Assembly: GCF_001011155.1 (NCBI RefSeq) | Contig: NZ_CP011479.1 | Span: 3,924,501 to 3,988,500, forward strand | DNA length: 64,000 nucleotides | Reading direction: 5' to 3' | DNA from: Hoeflea sp. IMCC20628 | GTDB taxonomy: Bacteria > Pseudomonadota > Alphaproteobacteria > Rhizobiales > Rhizobiaceae | Part shown: positions 27,270 to 35,690 of the stretch, piece after piece | Layout: each line of letters starts with the position of its first letter | How positions within the stretch are numbered: the stretch's first letter is position 1 | The notes under the pieces: model-generated | The model's database searches: none | Seen by the model: the letters and a program-made list of their open reading frames with translations, nothing else | Told to the model about the DNA's origin: nothing | Position numbers and translations under genes: made by a program

Positions 27270-27829
27270 CGGTTCAGGCACTCTCTCAGTTTCAACAGGC
27301 TGCGCCGCAGCCAGGTTCGCATGGTGTTGAGCGGGACGGCATTGTGCTCCGCCAGCTCCTGATAACTCAACCCTTCCATATAGGCCGCAACAACCGCAGC
27401 AGCCTTGTTCGCTTCAAGCTCCCCGAGGCAGCCCTCGATACGCCGGCTTTCGCCACCCAGCACCGCACTGGCCTCTGGATCCATCCCGGGATCGGCGACT
27501 TCAGGTGCGTCGTCATACTCCAGCGTCGCGGGCTGGCGGACGCGGATCATATCAATCGCCTGGTTGCGGGCAATCGTCACCAGCCACGCCATGGCGGAGG
27601 CCTGGCCTACCCGAAAACTGCCGGCACGGCGCCATATGCGGACATAAACCTCTTGAACCGCGTCTTCTGCCTGGGCCCTGTCTTTAAGGATACGTAGGGA
27701 AACGCCAAAAAGTTTCGCGCTTGTCTGCGAATAAAGCATCGAAAACGCGGCGCTGTCACCGAGCGCGGTGCGCGCGATCAGTCCGGGTAGATCATCTTGG
27801 CTCATGGCGGGGTCGGCTTCTCTGCTCAT
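27266..27829 (-). CDS. ECF sigma factor (SigK-like group, paired with RskA)
   Basis: A 187-residue ECF sigma factor. Region 2 spans about 25-95 (LRILKDRAQAEDAVQEVYVRIWRRAG and AWLVTIARNQAIDMIR), then a linker, and region 4 from about 130 (VVAAYMEGLSYQELAEHNAVPLNTMRTWLRRSLLKL) carries the -35-binding helix-turn-helix. It directs RNA polymerase to stress promoters, presumably including FAS1 and msrB downstream. The start could instead be ATG 27805 (MSQDDLPGL); neither has a strong ribosome site. It is divergent from argB. Confidence 0.92.
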   Translation of the reverse strand: MSREADPAMSQDDLPGLIARTALGDSAAFSMLYSQTSAKLFGVSLRILKDRAQAEDAVQEVYVRIWRRAGSFRVGQASAMAWLVTIARNQAIDMIRVRQPATLEYDDAPEVADPGMDPEASAVLGGESRRIEGCLGELEANKAAAVVAAYMEGLSYQELAEHNAVPLNTMRTWLRRSLLKLRECLNR

Positions 27830-27981
27830 CCGGTCTCGATATCAGTTTTTGCGCTGTTCAACCCCTATACGGCAAAATCCGCCAATTGGATGTCGTCGTC
27901 ATTGATGCCGGGACCGATTGCCGCTAAACAGCGCCGGACCTTTTGCTTCCAGCGCTTACGCCAAACCGGGACGCCACGCCA

Positions 27982-28878
27982 ATGCCTGATACCACAAGCA
28001 ACGACGCTGCAACACAGGCGCGCCTGCTCGCCGAGGCGCTGCCCTATATGCAGCGCTACGAGAACAAGACCGTGGTGGTCAAATACGGCGGCCACGCCAT
28101 GGGCGACGCGGCACTCGGCAAGGCGTTTGCCCAGGACATTGCGCTGCTCAAGCAATCGGGCGTCAACCCGATCGTGGTGCATGGCGGCGGCCCGCAGATT
28201 GGCGCCATGCTGGCCAAGATGGGCATTGAGTCCAAGTTCGAAGGCGGTTTGCGGGTTACCGACGAACAAACCGTCGAGATTGTCGAGATGGTTCTGGCCG
28301 GGTCGATCAACAAGGAAATCGTTGCGCTGATCAATGCCGAGGGCGAATGGGCCATCGGGTTGTGCGGCAAGGACGGCAACATGGTCTATGCCGAAAAGGC
28401 GCACAAGACCTTCACCGATCCGGATTCCAACATCGAACGCGTGCTCGATCTGGGCTTTGTCGGCGAACCGGTGGAGGTAGATCGCACGCTTCTCGATCTT
28501 CTTGCCAAATCCGAAATGATTCCGGTGCTGGCGCCGGTGGCGCCGGGGCGCGACGGCCACACCTACAACATCAATGCCGACACATTTGCCGGCGCCATTG
28601 CCGGCGCTGTGGAAGCCTCACGGCTGTTGTTCCTGACCGACGTGCCGGGAGTGCTCGACAAGGACAAGAAGCTGATTGATGAGCTCACCGTAAGCCAGGC
28701 GCGCGCGCTGATTGCCGACGGGACGATCTCGGGCGGCATGATCCCGAAAGTCGAAACCTGCATCGAAGCGATCGATCGCGGCGTCAAGGGCGTGGTCATC
28801 CTCAACGGCAAGACACCGCACGCGGTGCTTCTGGAGCTGTTCACGGCGCATGGCGCGGGAACCTTGCTGGTTCCCTGA
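27982..28878 (+). CDS. argB: Acetylglutamate kinase
   Basis: A 298-residue amino-acid kinase. [11 protein letters not shown] (phosphate loop Lys) near residue 31, [10 protein letters not shown], the NAG-binding [15 protein letters not shown], and [30 protein letters not shown] are diagnostic. It phosphorylates N-acetylglutamate in the second step of arginine synthesis. ATG 27982 was chosen because homology begins there; a frame extension to 27943 is not conserved in character. It is separated from engB by the reverse-strand stress block. Confidence 0.96.
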   Translation: MPDTTSNDAATQARLLAEALPYMQRYENKTVVVKYGGHAMGDAALGKAFAQDIALLKQSGVNPIVVHGGGPQIGAMLAKMGIESKFEGGLRVTDEQTVEIVEMVLAGSINKEIVALINAEGEWAIGLCGKDGNMVYAEKAHKTFTDPDSNIERVLDLGFVGEPVEVDRTLLDLLAKSEMIPVLAPVAPGRDGHTYNINADTFAGAIAGAVEASRLLFLTDVPGVLDKDKKLIDELTVSQARALIADGTISGGMIPKVETCIEAIDRGVKGVVILNGKTPHAVLLELFTAHGAGTLLVP

Positions 28879-28905
28879 GGCGACCCGACGGCAAGCATTT
28901 CCGGC

Positions 28906-29418
28906 TCAGAGCGCGAACAGCCCCACCGGCCGCATCCGGCCCTCATGCCGCAAAAGCCATTTCTTGCGCCACAACCCACCGCCGAAGCCGGTCAACGATC
29001 CGTCAGAGCCGATGCAGCGGTGACAGGGAATGACCACCGGGATCGGATTGGTGCCGCAATATCTGGCAACCACGCGCACCGCATCAATGCTGCCAGTGTC
29101 GCGGGCGATATCACCATAGGAACAGGTTTCGCCGAGCGGCACCTGCATCAGCCGCGTCCAGACCTTGCGCTCGAGCTCATTGCCGCCTGTTCTCAACGGC
29201 GTGCGAAACTCAGCGCTGTCGCCGGCGAAATAAGCCTTCAGCTCGGCCTCGATCTGGACCAGCGGCGGGCTAAGACCGGTGTCGCCCGACTGTTCAGGGT
29301 CCGGACGCTGATCGTGAAATTCCAGGCCAAGCAGATGGGTCTCATCGGCGACCGCCCGCATCGGGCCTATCGGCGTGTCGAGCCACAGCACGGATTGTTG
29401 CGGGCACTGTTCGGACAC
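28906..29418 (-). CDS. ogt: Methylated-DNA--protein-cysteine methyltransferase
   Basis: A 170-residue O6-alkylguanine DNA repair protein with the suicide-cysteine motif PVVIPCHRCIGSDGSLTGFGGG, the helix-turn-helix ETCSYGDIARDTG and the Arg finger region VRVVARYCG. It transfers alkyl groups from guanine to its own Cys. I favour GTG 29418, which has GGGAGGG about 6 bases upstream, over ATG 29439 with no ribosome site (177 residues). Confidence 0.93.
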   Translation of the reverse strand: MSEQCPQQSVLWLDTPIGPMRAVADETHLLGLEFHDQRPDPEQSGDTGLSPPLVQIEAELKAYFAGDSAEFRTPLRTGGNELERKVWTRLMQVPLGETCSYGDIARDTGSIDAVRVVARYCGTNPIPVVIPCHRCIGSDGSLTGFGGGLWRKKWLLRHEGRMRPVGLFAL

Positions 29419-29448
29419 TGCTGACCCTCCCGAAGTCATGCGAATCCG

Positions 29449-30762
29449 TCAGCAGTCTTCGCGCGTCGGGTTGCACCGCCGCGGGCGTGTAGATATGCCG
29501 ACCAAACCAGGCGCAACACCCAGGATGCTGTCGCCAAGGCCCTTGCCAAACCGCCTGGACTGGGCATCAAATGTACCGCGTGCCTTGGGGTCAAGAATGG
29601 CGATCGGCGCGGAGATCGCCATGCCGGCGGCCGAGCCGACAGTGTTTGAAACCGACATCGCCGTGGCGCCCAGTTCAGCGCCAAGACCCAGGTCCTGATC
29701 GGTGACTTCCTGACCATCGATCAGCCGCTGGCCCAGCAGTTTCACGACTTCCGGACTTTCGGCGAATTTTGAATGGTTGAGGCGATCGCCAACCTGCAAC
29801 GCGGAAAGATCAAGGATGGTGATCCCGCCCCGCTCGAACTCGTCGCGATAGGCCGGATTGCTGATGTCGATCTGGCCGAGCCGGTCGACATTGCCGGAAA
29901 TCCGGCGCGACAGCGTCAGTGCGCGATCATCCTTGGACACAAACACGGTGAATTTCGGTCGCTTCGGCCCCATGTCGGCCAATTGCTGCCGGAAGACATC
30001 GATATCAAGATCTGGTGACGCCAGGATGACGTTGCTGATCTTGGAAGCTACGCCATCGTTGCGGATTGCCATCTGGCGCAGCGACTCCATTGTCAGCCAG
30101 GTGCCCATCGAATGTGCCAGTATGGTGACATCCTTGATTTCCGGGGCCGATGACGCGCCTGTCAACAGCGCCTCCAGTGCCGAGCGGGAATAGTTTGTGC
30201 TTTCCTTGTCATAGCCGTAGTCGAACACAGAGCCACGCGACGGCCAGGTGAACATCACCGGCGTGGCGTCGGTCTTGCTGTCGTGGGCAATCTGGGCAAA
30301 CCGGTAGACCGCACTTTCATAGCGCGTATTGAAACCATGCACGAAAATCAGCAACCGCCCGGTTGGCGACTTGTGCTGCAGATACCACGCCCTCACATCC
30401 TCGACGGAGGTAAACCGGTGTGCCGACAGCGTGGCGAACTCGCGGGTTGGATCGGGCGGCAGTTTCTTCGGCCATTGCACTTCGCCGATCTTGCGCCCGA
30501 CGTCCGGCGGAATGGAAACCACCAATTCGTTGAAGTCGATGACATCGCCGCGCTCACCACTATAGAGCAGACCCGGGTTATCCGCCGGCGCTCGCGTTGT
30601 CGCGACCATGATCGAAATCTCTGTCGCATTCGGTGCAGTCTGGGTGACCGGGGTGAGCACCCCTTCAGGCGCGCTGCCGAGGCAACCGGACAGCACCAGA
30701 CCAAGCGAAACCATTCCGGCATGCACCACGATCGGTCGCGTCCTATGCAGAAATCTGGTCAT
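29449..30762 (-). CDS. Alpha/beta-hydrolase lipoprotein (DUF900 family)
   Basis: A 437-residue protein. A lipoprotein signal with lipobox LVLSGC near residues 22-27 predicts anchoring in an envelope membrane. The hydrolase core shows LLIFVHGFNTRYESAVYRFAQ, then the nucleophile elbow LAHSMGTW (Ser), an Asp in ASPDLDIDVF, and a candidate His in RLNHSKFAE; this is the DUF900 pattern. The final ~110 residues are low-similarity and Gly/Ala-rich. ATG 30762 gives the cleanest signal peptide; in-frame ATGs at 30777 and 30783 are alternatives. Substrate unknown; esterase or lipase-like activity is plausible. Confidence 0.83.
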   Translation of the reverse strand: MTRFLHRTRPIVVHAGMVSLGLVLSGCLGSAPEGVLTPVTQTAPNATEISIMVATTRAPADNPGLLYSGERGDVIDFNELVVSIPPDVGRKIGEVQWPKKLPPDPTREFATLSAHRFTSVEDVRAWYLQHKSPTGRLLIFVHGFNTRYESAVYRFAQIAHDSKTDATPVMFTWPSRGSVFDYGYDKESTNYSRSALEALLTGASSAPEIKDVTILAHSMGTWLTMESLRQMAIRNDGVASKISNVILASPDLDIDVFRQQLADMGPKRPKFTVFVSKDDRALTLSRRISGNVDRLGQIDISNPAYRDEFERGGITILDLSALQVGDRLNHSKFAESPEVVKLLGQRLIDGQEVTDQDLGLGAELGATAMSVSNTVGSAAGMAISAPIAILDPKARGTFDAQSRRFGKGLGDSILGVAPGLVGISTRPRRCNPTREDC

Positions 30763-30845
30763 TGAGAGGGGCCAAACAGGCATAGGCATTCCGTTCGGGT
30801 TGGCGTTTCGGGAACGGCTTCGAGGCGCCGGCAAACTTGCCCGGG

Positions 30846-31748
30846 TCAGACCAACAATAGCACAATTATGCCCGCCACGATGAAGACACAGCCGAAAATT
30901 TCGAGCTTGTTGACGTGTTCGCGGAAAATCAGCACCGACGATGCGAAGGTGAATATCATTTCCACTTGCGCCAAAGCCTTGACCGCGGCCGCGGTTTGAA
31001 GCGTCATCGCCATGAACCAGCCGAATGAAGCGGTGGCGCCAACCAGCCCGACCAAAGCGGCAATTTTCCAGGCCGCGCGGATGCGGGCCAGTTCTCCCGG
31101 CGACCTGAACCACATCCAGATAAGCATGATCACGGTTTGCAGCAGGATCGCCGACAGCAGCGTGACAGCCGCCTGCATCATGAAATTCGGACCGTTCAGC
31201 GAAAGCGATGCAGCGCGATAACTCACCGCAGAGACACCGAAGATGGCGCCTGATGCCAGACCAAGCCCGGCTGTTCGGGAGAACACCGATCGCAGCAGTG
31301 CTGATGCGCCGGAGGCAGAGCGGGCGACAGATATCAGCACCACGCCGACGAGGCTGATGGCGATGGCTATCAGGGTGCCACCGCTGACCCGGTCACCAAG
31401 GAAAATCAGACCGAACAGGGCCGCCTGCGCCGGTTCGGTGCGCGAATAGGCGGTGCCGACGGTGAAATTGCGATGGCTGAACATCTGGATCAGCAATGCC
31501 TGGGCTGTAATCTGCGCCAGCGCCGCAAGCGTTACCCAACCGGCGAAATGCATGTTGAGCCGGGGCACAGGATAGTCCATGCCAAAGGCAAGCAGAGCCA
31601 CGAAAAGAAGCGCGAAAGGAACACCGAATCCGAAGCGCACGAAGGTGGCTCCGGTAGTCCCCATCACCCCCTTGAGGTGCTTTTGCAAAACTGAACGGAT
31701 GTTTTGCAAGAACGCCGCGGCAATGGTGATGAGGATCCAGGTTTCCAT
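30846..31748 (-). CDS. EamA/DMT-family transporter
   Basis: A 300-residue membrane protein with ten hydrophobic segments in two EamA repeats: the first includes FRFGFGVPFALLFV-like and YSRTEPAQAALFGLIFLGDRVSGG, the second ALAQVEMIFTFASSVLIFREHVNKLEIFG. DMT proteins export metabolites or amino acids across the inner membrane. METW at 31748 is preferred to a start at 31778. Divergent from the HAD gene with about 100 bases between. Substrate unknown. Confidence 0.88.
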   Translation of the reverse strand: METWILITIAAAFLQNIRSVLQKHLKGVMGTTGATFVRFGFGVPFALLFVALLAFGMDYPVPRLNMHFAGWVTLAALAQITAQALLIQMFSHRNFTVGTAYSRTEPAQAALFGLIFLGDRVSGGTLIAIAISLVGVVLISVARSASGASALLRSVFSRTAGLGLASGAIFGVSAVSYRAASLSLNGPNFMMQAAVTLLSAILLQTVIMLIWMWFRSPGELARIRAAWKIAALVGLVGATASFGWFMAMTLQTAAAVKALAQVEMIFTFASSVLIFREHVNKLEIFGCVFIVAGIIVLLLV

Positions 31749-31849
31749 GCTGGCCGGGTAGCATGCGGCAGGGTGCATTTGCCACAGATTATTCCGGGTT
31801 GAGTTATCAGCGCCCTTTTTTTCCTGCCCGCGCGTGCCATAACGTTGTC

Positions 31850-32557
31850 ATGACAGAAAAATCAAGATTGCCCGATCCAGCCGAATTCGCCCATGTCACC
31901 GAATGGGTGTTTGACCTCGACAACACGCTGTACCCGCGTCACACCGACCTGTTTTCGCAGATCGACAAGAAGATGACCGAGTATGTCCGCACCCTGCTGG
32001 CGCTCGACCATGACGCCGCGCGTGGCATCCAGAAAAAATATTACCGGGAGCACGGCACCACGCTGCAAGGCCTGATGTTGCATCATGGCGTTGACCCCAA
32101 CGATTTTCTCGAAAAGGTGCATGACATCGATTATTCCTGGGTGAAGCCCGATCTGGCGCTTGGCGAAGCGATCAGGGCTTTGCCGGGCCGCAAGTTCATT
32201 TTCACCAATGGAGATACGCCGCATGCCGAGCGGACAGCACGAGCACTCGGCATCCTCGATCATTTCGACGATATCTTTGACATTGTCGCGGCAGACCTAA
32301 TGCCTAAGCCGGCGGCCGAAACCTATGACCGGTTCTTGAGCAAACATGGCGTGCACAAGGACAAGGCGGCGATGTTTGAGGACCTGCCGCGCAATTTGCT
32401 GGCGCCGCATGCACTGGGTATGCGGACGGTGCTGATCGTGCCCAACAATCTCGATGTTGTTCTCGACGAGGTCTGGGAGCATGAGGGCAAGGACGGCGAT
32501 CATATCGACCACATCACCGATGATCTCACGGGGTTTCTGGCAAGGGCGGTGGCCTGA
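31850..32557 (+). CDS. HAD-family pyrimidine 5'-nucleotidase
   Basis: A 235-residue HAD hydrolase. Motif I VFDLDNTLYP (catalytic Asp pair), motif II FTNGD, motif III Lys in MPKPAAETYDRF, motif IV MFEDLPRNL. The LYPRHTDLFSQIDKKMTEYV segment is the signature of the SDT1/pyrimidine 5'-nucleotidase subgroup, common in rhizobia just upstream of dapD. It dephosphorylates nucleoside monophosphates. ATG 31850 fits homology; a frame extension to 31763 is unlikely. Confidence 0.9.
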   Translation: MTEKSRLPDPAEFAHVTEWVFDLDNTLYPRHTDLFSQIDKKMTEYVRTLLALDHDAARGIQKKYYREHGTTLQGLMLHHGVDPNDFLEKVHDIDYSWVKPDLALGEAIRALPGRKFIFTNGDTPHAERTARALGILDHFDDIFDIVAADLMPKPAAETYDRFLSKHGVHKDKAAMFEDLPRNLLAPHALGMRTVLIVPNNLDVVLDEVWEHEGKDGDHIDHITDDLTGFLARAVA

Positions 32558-32687
32558 CCAGGCTTTCGGGCAGGTTCGCAACCTTTCCAAATTTTAATCT
32601 ACATTACAGGGCTTTAAGTGGTGATCAGCAACCGGAGTGGCCACATTGGGGAGGAAGGCAACGCAACCCCAAGAAAAGGACTACCCC

Positions 32688-33326
32688 ATGAAAAAGACAA
32701 TTCTCGCCACACTCACTGCCGCCCTGATCGCCTCCGTCGCCTTTCCGGCCATGGCTGCCTCGCAGCGCGAAGGTCATGAACGCGGCCCGCGCATTGAGCG
32801 CCTGATGGAACGTTTTGACGCCAATCGTGACGGCGCCGTCGATCTCGAAGAGGTTTCCGCCCACCGCCAGGCAATGTTCGAAAGCGCCGACACCGACAGT
32901 TCCGGCTCGCTGAGCCAGGACGAGCTCAAGGCTTTTGGCGACATGCGCAAGGAAATGCGCGACCAGAACCGCGAAGAGCGCCGCGCCGAACGCAAGGACA
33001 TGAAAGACGGCGACCGTGACGGCAAGATGGCCAAGCATGGTGACCGCGACGGCAAGATGGGCAAGCATGGCGACCGTGATGGACGGATGGCCGGCAAGCA
33101 TGACGGAAAAGGCCACGGCAACAAGGACGGCAAGCGCCATGGCGAAGGCAAGGGCGACCACCGCGGCGGCATGAAGCTTGAGCGCCTCGACACCGACAAG
33201 AACGGCGAAATCAGCCTCGAGGAGTTCGCCTCCGTCGACAGCAAGATGTTCGAACGCTTTGACCGTAATGGCGACAAGAAGATCGACGTGACCGATTTTT
33301 ATCGCGCCGGCGCCGATAACAACTGA
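32688..33326 (+). CDS. Secreted EF-hand protein with Asp/His/Lys-rich central repeats
   Basis: A 212-residue exported protein. Signal peptide MKKTILATLTAALIASVAFPAMA. Four EF-hand-like loops: DANRDGAVDLEE and DTDSSGSLSQDE in the N-terminal half, DTDKNGEISLEE and DRNGDKKIDVTD at the C-terminus. Between them lies a charged spacer with three tandem decapeptides of the type K(H/D)GDRDGKM(A/G), then His/Gly/Lys-rich HDGKGHGNKDGKRHGEGKG. The GDRDG units themselves look like truncated calcium loops. AAGGA precedes ATG 32688. It probably binds calcium or other divalent metals in the periplasm; partner unknown. Confidence 0.85.
   Translation: MKKTILATLTAALIASVAFPAMAASQREGHERGPRIERLMERFDANRDGAVDLEEVSAHRQAMFESADTDSSGSLSQDELKAFGDMRKEMRDQNREERRAERKDMKDGDRDGKMAKHGDRDGKMGKHGDRDGRMAGKHDGKGHGNKDGKRHGEGKGDHRGGMKLERLDTDKNGEISLEEFASVDSKMFERFDRNGDKKIDVTDFYRAGADNN
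33003..33092 (+). repeat. Three tandem 30-bp in-frame repeats within the EF-hand gene
   Basis: Units at 33003-33032, 33033-33062 and 33063-33092 each encode KxGDRDG(K/R)M(A/G). They are nearly identical in protein but differ at several third positions, so selection rather than very recent slippage keeps the peptide. Copy number could vary between strains. Confidence 0.8.
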
Positions 33327-33350
33327 ACCTGCAGATGACTGTGTAAAGCA

Positions 33351-33383
33351 AACCAGGCCGTGATGTCCCCGGCCTGGTTTTTT
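33351..33383 (+). terminator. Intrinsic terminator after the EF-hand gene
   Basis: AACCAGGCCG (33351-33360) pairs with CGGCCTGGTT (33370-33379) around a 9-base loop, followed by a run of Ts to 33383. It abuts the stop codon (33382-33384) of the convergent LOG gene and may act partly on both strands. Confidence 0.85.
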
Positions 33384-34236
33384 ATGTCAAAGGGGTGATT
33401 TCGTAATGGTTGGCGATGATCGACCAGGCTTCATCGGCGGTGTCGACAAAATTGAGCAGCCCCAGATCATCCGGCGATATGGTGCCGAAATCGGCCAAGG
33501 CCTGAAAATCGACGATGGAGTTCCAGAACTCCGACCCGAACAGGATCAGCGGAACATGCTCCATGCGGCCGGTCTGGATCAAGGTCAGCGATTCGAACAG
33601 TTCATCCATGGTTCCGAAGCCGCCGGGAAAAATGGCGATGGCCTTGGCACGCATCAAAAAATGCATCTTGCGAATGGCAAAGTAGTGAAAATTCAGACTC
33701 AGTTCCGGCGTTACATAGGCGTTGGGCGCCTGTTCATGCGGCAGCACGACGTTGAGACCGATCGAGGCTGCGCCGACATCGTGGGCGCCACGGTTTCCGG
33801 CTTCCATCACTCCCGGTCCGCCGCCTGTGCAGACGACATATTCCTGCCCCTTGGTCGCCAGCGAGTGGGTTGAGCACAGCCGTGCAAACGCGCGCGCTTC
33901 CTCGTAGTAGCGGGCGGCGGCCGTCAGATTCTTGGCCTGGATCTCGTTCTTGGCAGCCCAGGGTTCCTTGCCCGGTTCGGGAATGCGGGCACCACCGAAC
34001 ATCACCACAGTCGACCGGATCCCCGCCTCCATCAGCAGCATTTCCGGCTTGAGCAATTCAAGCTGCAGACGAATCGGCCGCAGCTCTTCGCGGCACAGAA
34101 AATCCTCGTCGGCATAGGCTAACCGATAGGCTGGTGATGCGCTTTGCGGGGTCTTGGGTTGACGATCTGCGCGGAGCTTGTCCTGTCGGCTATCGGCCAG
34201 CGGATCCCATACCTGGTCGGTTCGTTTCGCATTCAT
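33382..34236 (-). CDS. TIGR00730/LOG-family protein (lysine decarboxylase-like Rossmann fold)
   Basis: A 284-residue LOG-family protein with VMFGGARIPEPG, VCTGGGPGVMEAGNRGA and the nucleotide-binding FPGGFGTMDELFE motif. Family members hydrolyse nucleoside monophosphates to base plus ribose phosphate (cytokinin-activating LOG enzymes) despite older lysine-decarboxylase labels. The N-terminal ~60 residues are polar and probably disordered. ATG 34236 is preferred over a frame extension to 34353 (GGGA about 10 bases upstream). Divergent from dapD. Confidence 0.88.
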   Translation of the reverse strand: MNAKRTDQVWDPLADSRQDKLRADRQPKTPQSASPAYRLAYADEDFLCREELRPIRLQLELLKPEMLLMEAGIRSTVVMFGGARIPEPGKEPWAAKNEIQAKNLTAAARYYEEARAFARLCSTHSLATKGQEYVVCTGGGPGVMEAGNRGAHDVGAASIGLNVVLPHEQAPNAYVTPELSLNFHYFAIRKMHFLMRAKAIAIFPGGFGTMDELFESLTLIQTGRMEHVPLILFGSEFWNSIVDFQALADFGTISPDDLGLLNFVDTADEAWSIIANHYEITPLT

Positions 34237-34384
34237 ATTCAAAGTCCCGTTCTGATGTTGGCTACCGCTGCGGAATTGACCCCGCGCCCCGCCTCGCTTA
34301 GGAGATGTGCAACGGCGCTGGCGGACCGGCTCCTTATGCTGATGTCCGCCCACACTAGACGTTGAACCTTAAGGAATCGCCACG

Positions 34385-35239
34385 ATGAACCATGACTTGG
34401 TAGCCCTCGCCAGCACGATCGAAGCCGCATTTGACGACCGTGACACCATCTCCACCGCAACCCGTGGCGCAGTTCGCGATGCGGTCAACGAGTCGCTCAA
34501 CCTGCTTGACCGCGGAACGGCACGGGTCGCGGAACGAAGCGAGGATGGCACATGGACCGTCAACCAGTGGCTCAAGAAAGCCGTGTTGTTGTCATTCCGG
34601 CTCAACCCGATGGAAGTGATCAAGGGCGGCCCCGGAGATGCGGTCTGGTGGGACAAGGTATCCTCAAAGTTCGACGGCTGGACAGCCAATGAATTCGAAC
34701 GCGCAGGCTTTCGCGCGGTTCCCGGTTCGATCGTGCGGCGCGGCGCGTTCATCGGCAAGAACGTCGTGCTGATGCCGTCCTTCGTCAATCTCGGCGCCTA
34801 TGTCGATGAAGGCACGATGGTTGACGGCTGGGCCACTGTCGGCTCCTGCGCCCAGATCGGCAAGAATGTGCATCTGTCGGGCGGCGTCGGTATCGGCGGC
34901 GTACTTGAGCCTTTGCAGGCCGGACCGACAATCATCGAGGATAATTGCTTCATCGGGGCGCGTTCGGAAGTGGTCGAAGGCTGCATCGTGCGCGAAGGCT
35001 CGGTTCTCGGCATGGGCGTCTACATCGGAAAGTCGACCCGCATCGTCAACCGGATGACCGGTGAGATCAGCTATGGCGAGATCCCGCCCTACTCCGTGGT
35101 CGTGGCCGGTTCGATGCCGACAGCGGGCACCATGGGCAATGGTGCAGCCGCGCCCAATCTCTATTGCGCAGTGATCGTCAAGACCGTGGATGCACAGACA
35201 CGCTCGAAGACCGGCATCAACGAACTGCTCAGGGACTAG
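34385..35239 (+). CDS. dapD: 2,3,4,5-tetrahydropyridine-2,6-dicarboxylate N-succinyltransferase
   Basis: A 284-residue DapD. An alpha-helical N-terminal domain (about 1-100) precedes a left-handed beta-helix of hexapeptide repeats ([32 protein letters not shown], then [28 protein letters not shown]). It succinylates tetrahydrodipicolinate in the DAP/lysine pathway. AAGGA sits 8 bases before ATG 34385. Followed by a DUF805 gene and dapE, which removes the succinyl group two steps later. Confidence 0.97.
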   Translation: MNHDLVALASTIEAAFDDRDTISTATRGAVRDAVNESLNLLDRGTARVAERSEDGTWTVNQWLKKAVLLSFRLNPMEVIKGGPGDAVWWDKVSSKFDGWTANEFERAGFRAVPGSIVRRGAFIGKNVVLMPSFVNLGAYVDEGTMVDGWATVGSCAQIGKNVHLSGGVGIGGVLEPLQAGPTIIEDNCFIGARSEVVEGCIVREGSVLGMGVYIGKSTRIVNRMTGEISYGEIPPYSVVVAGSMPTAGTMGNGAAAPNLYCAVIVKTVDAQTRSKTGINELLRD

Positions 35240-35270
35240 CTCAACCATGGCGCGGCGGCCAGGATCAGGC

Positions 35271-35627
35271 ATGCGCTGGCTTCTGTTCAGCGTTTCCGGA
35301 CGGCTGTCGCGCCGCACCTATGCCTGGGCCATGCTGTTCTGGGTCTTCGTACTGGCCATTCCGGTGACAGCAGCCGTTCGGGCCGTTCCCGACAGCGGCG
35401 CCATGACCATTGCCGGCTTCGGCATCATCTTCACTTTTTTGCCGGCGGCCTGGTCGATCGCGGTGATGAGCATCAAACGGCTGCACGACGCTGGCCTGCC
35501 GGCCATTCTGGTCGCAGTTCTGGTCATTCCTGCAGCGTCGTTCTTCATTCTGCTCGTGATCATGCTTTGGCCGTCCAACAAGGGACCGAACCGGCATGGA
35601 CCGGTACCTGATCGTCCGGGGTACTGA
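35271..35627 (+). CDS. DUF805 family inner-membrane protein
   Basis: A 118-residue membrane protein with GRLSRRTYAWAMLFW at the N-terminus, three to four hydrophobic segments, the conserved SIKRLHDAGLPA, and NKGPNRHGP near the end; this is the DUF805 pattern. Function unknown. ATG 35271 has AGGA about 9 bases upstream; 35247 is an alternative. It lies between dapD (31 bases) and dapE and is probably co-transcribed. Confidence 0.85.
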   Translation: MRWLLFSVSGRLSRRTYAWAMLFWVFVLAIPVTAAVRAVPDSGAMTIAGFGIIFTFLPAAWSIAVMSIKRLHDAGLPAILVAVLVIPAASFFILLVIMLWPSNKGPNRHGPVPDRPGY

Positions 35628-35690
35628 CCGGTGCGTTTTCGGCTGCCGTAGACAGTCGACAGTATCGGGCCAATCGTCTAATCACGAAGC

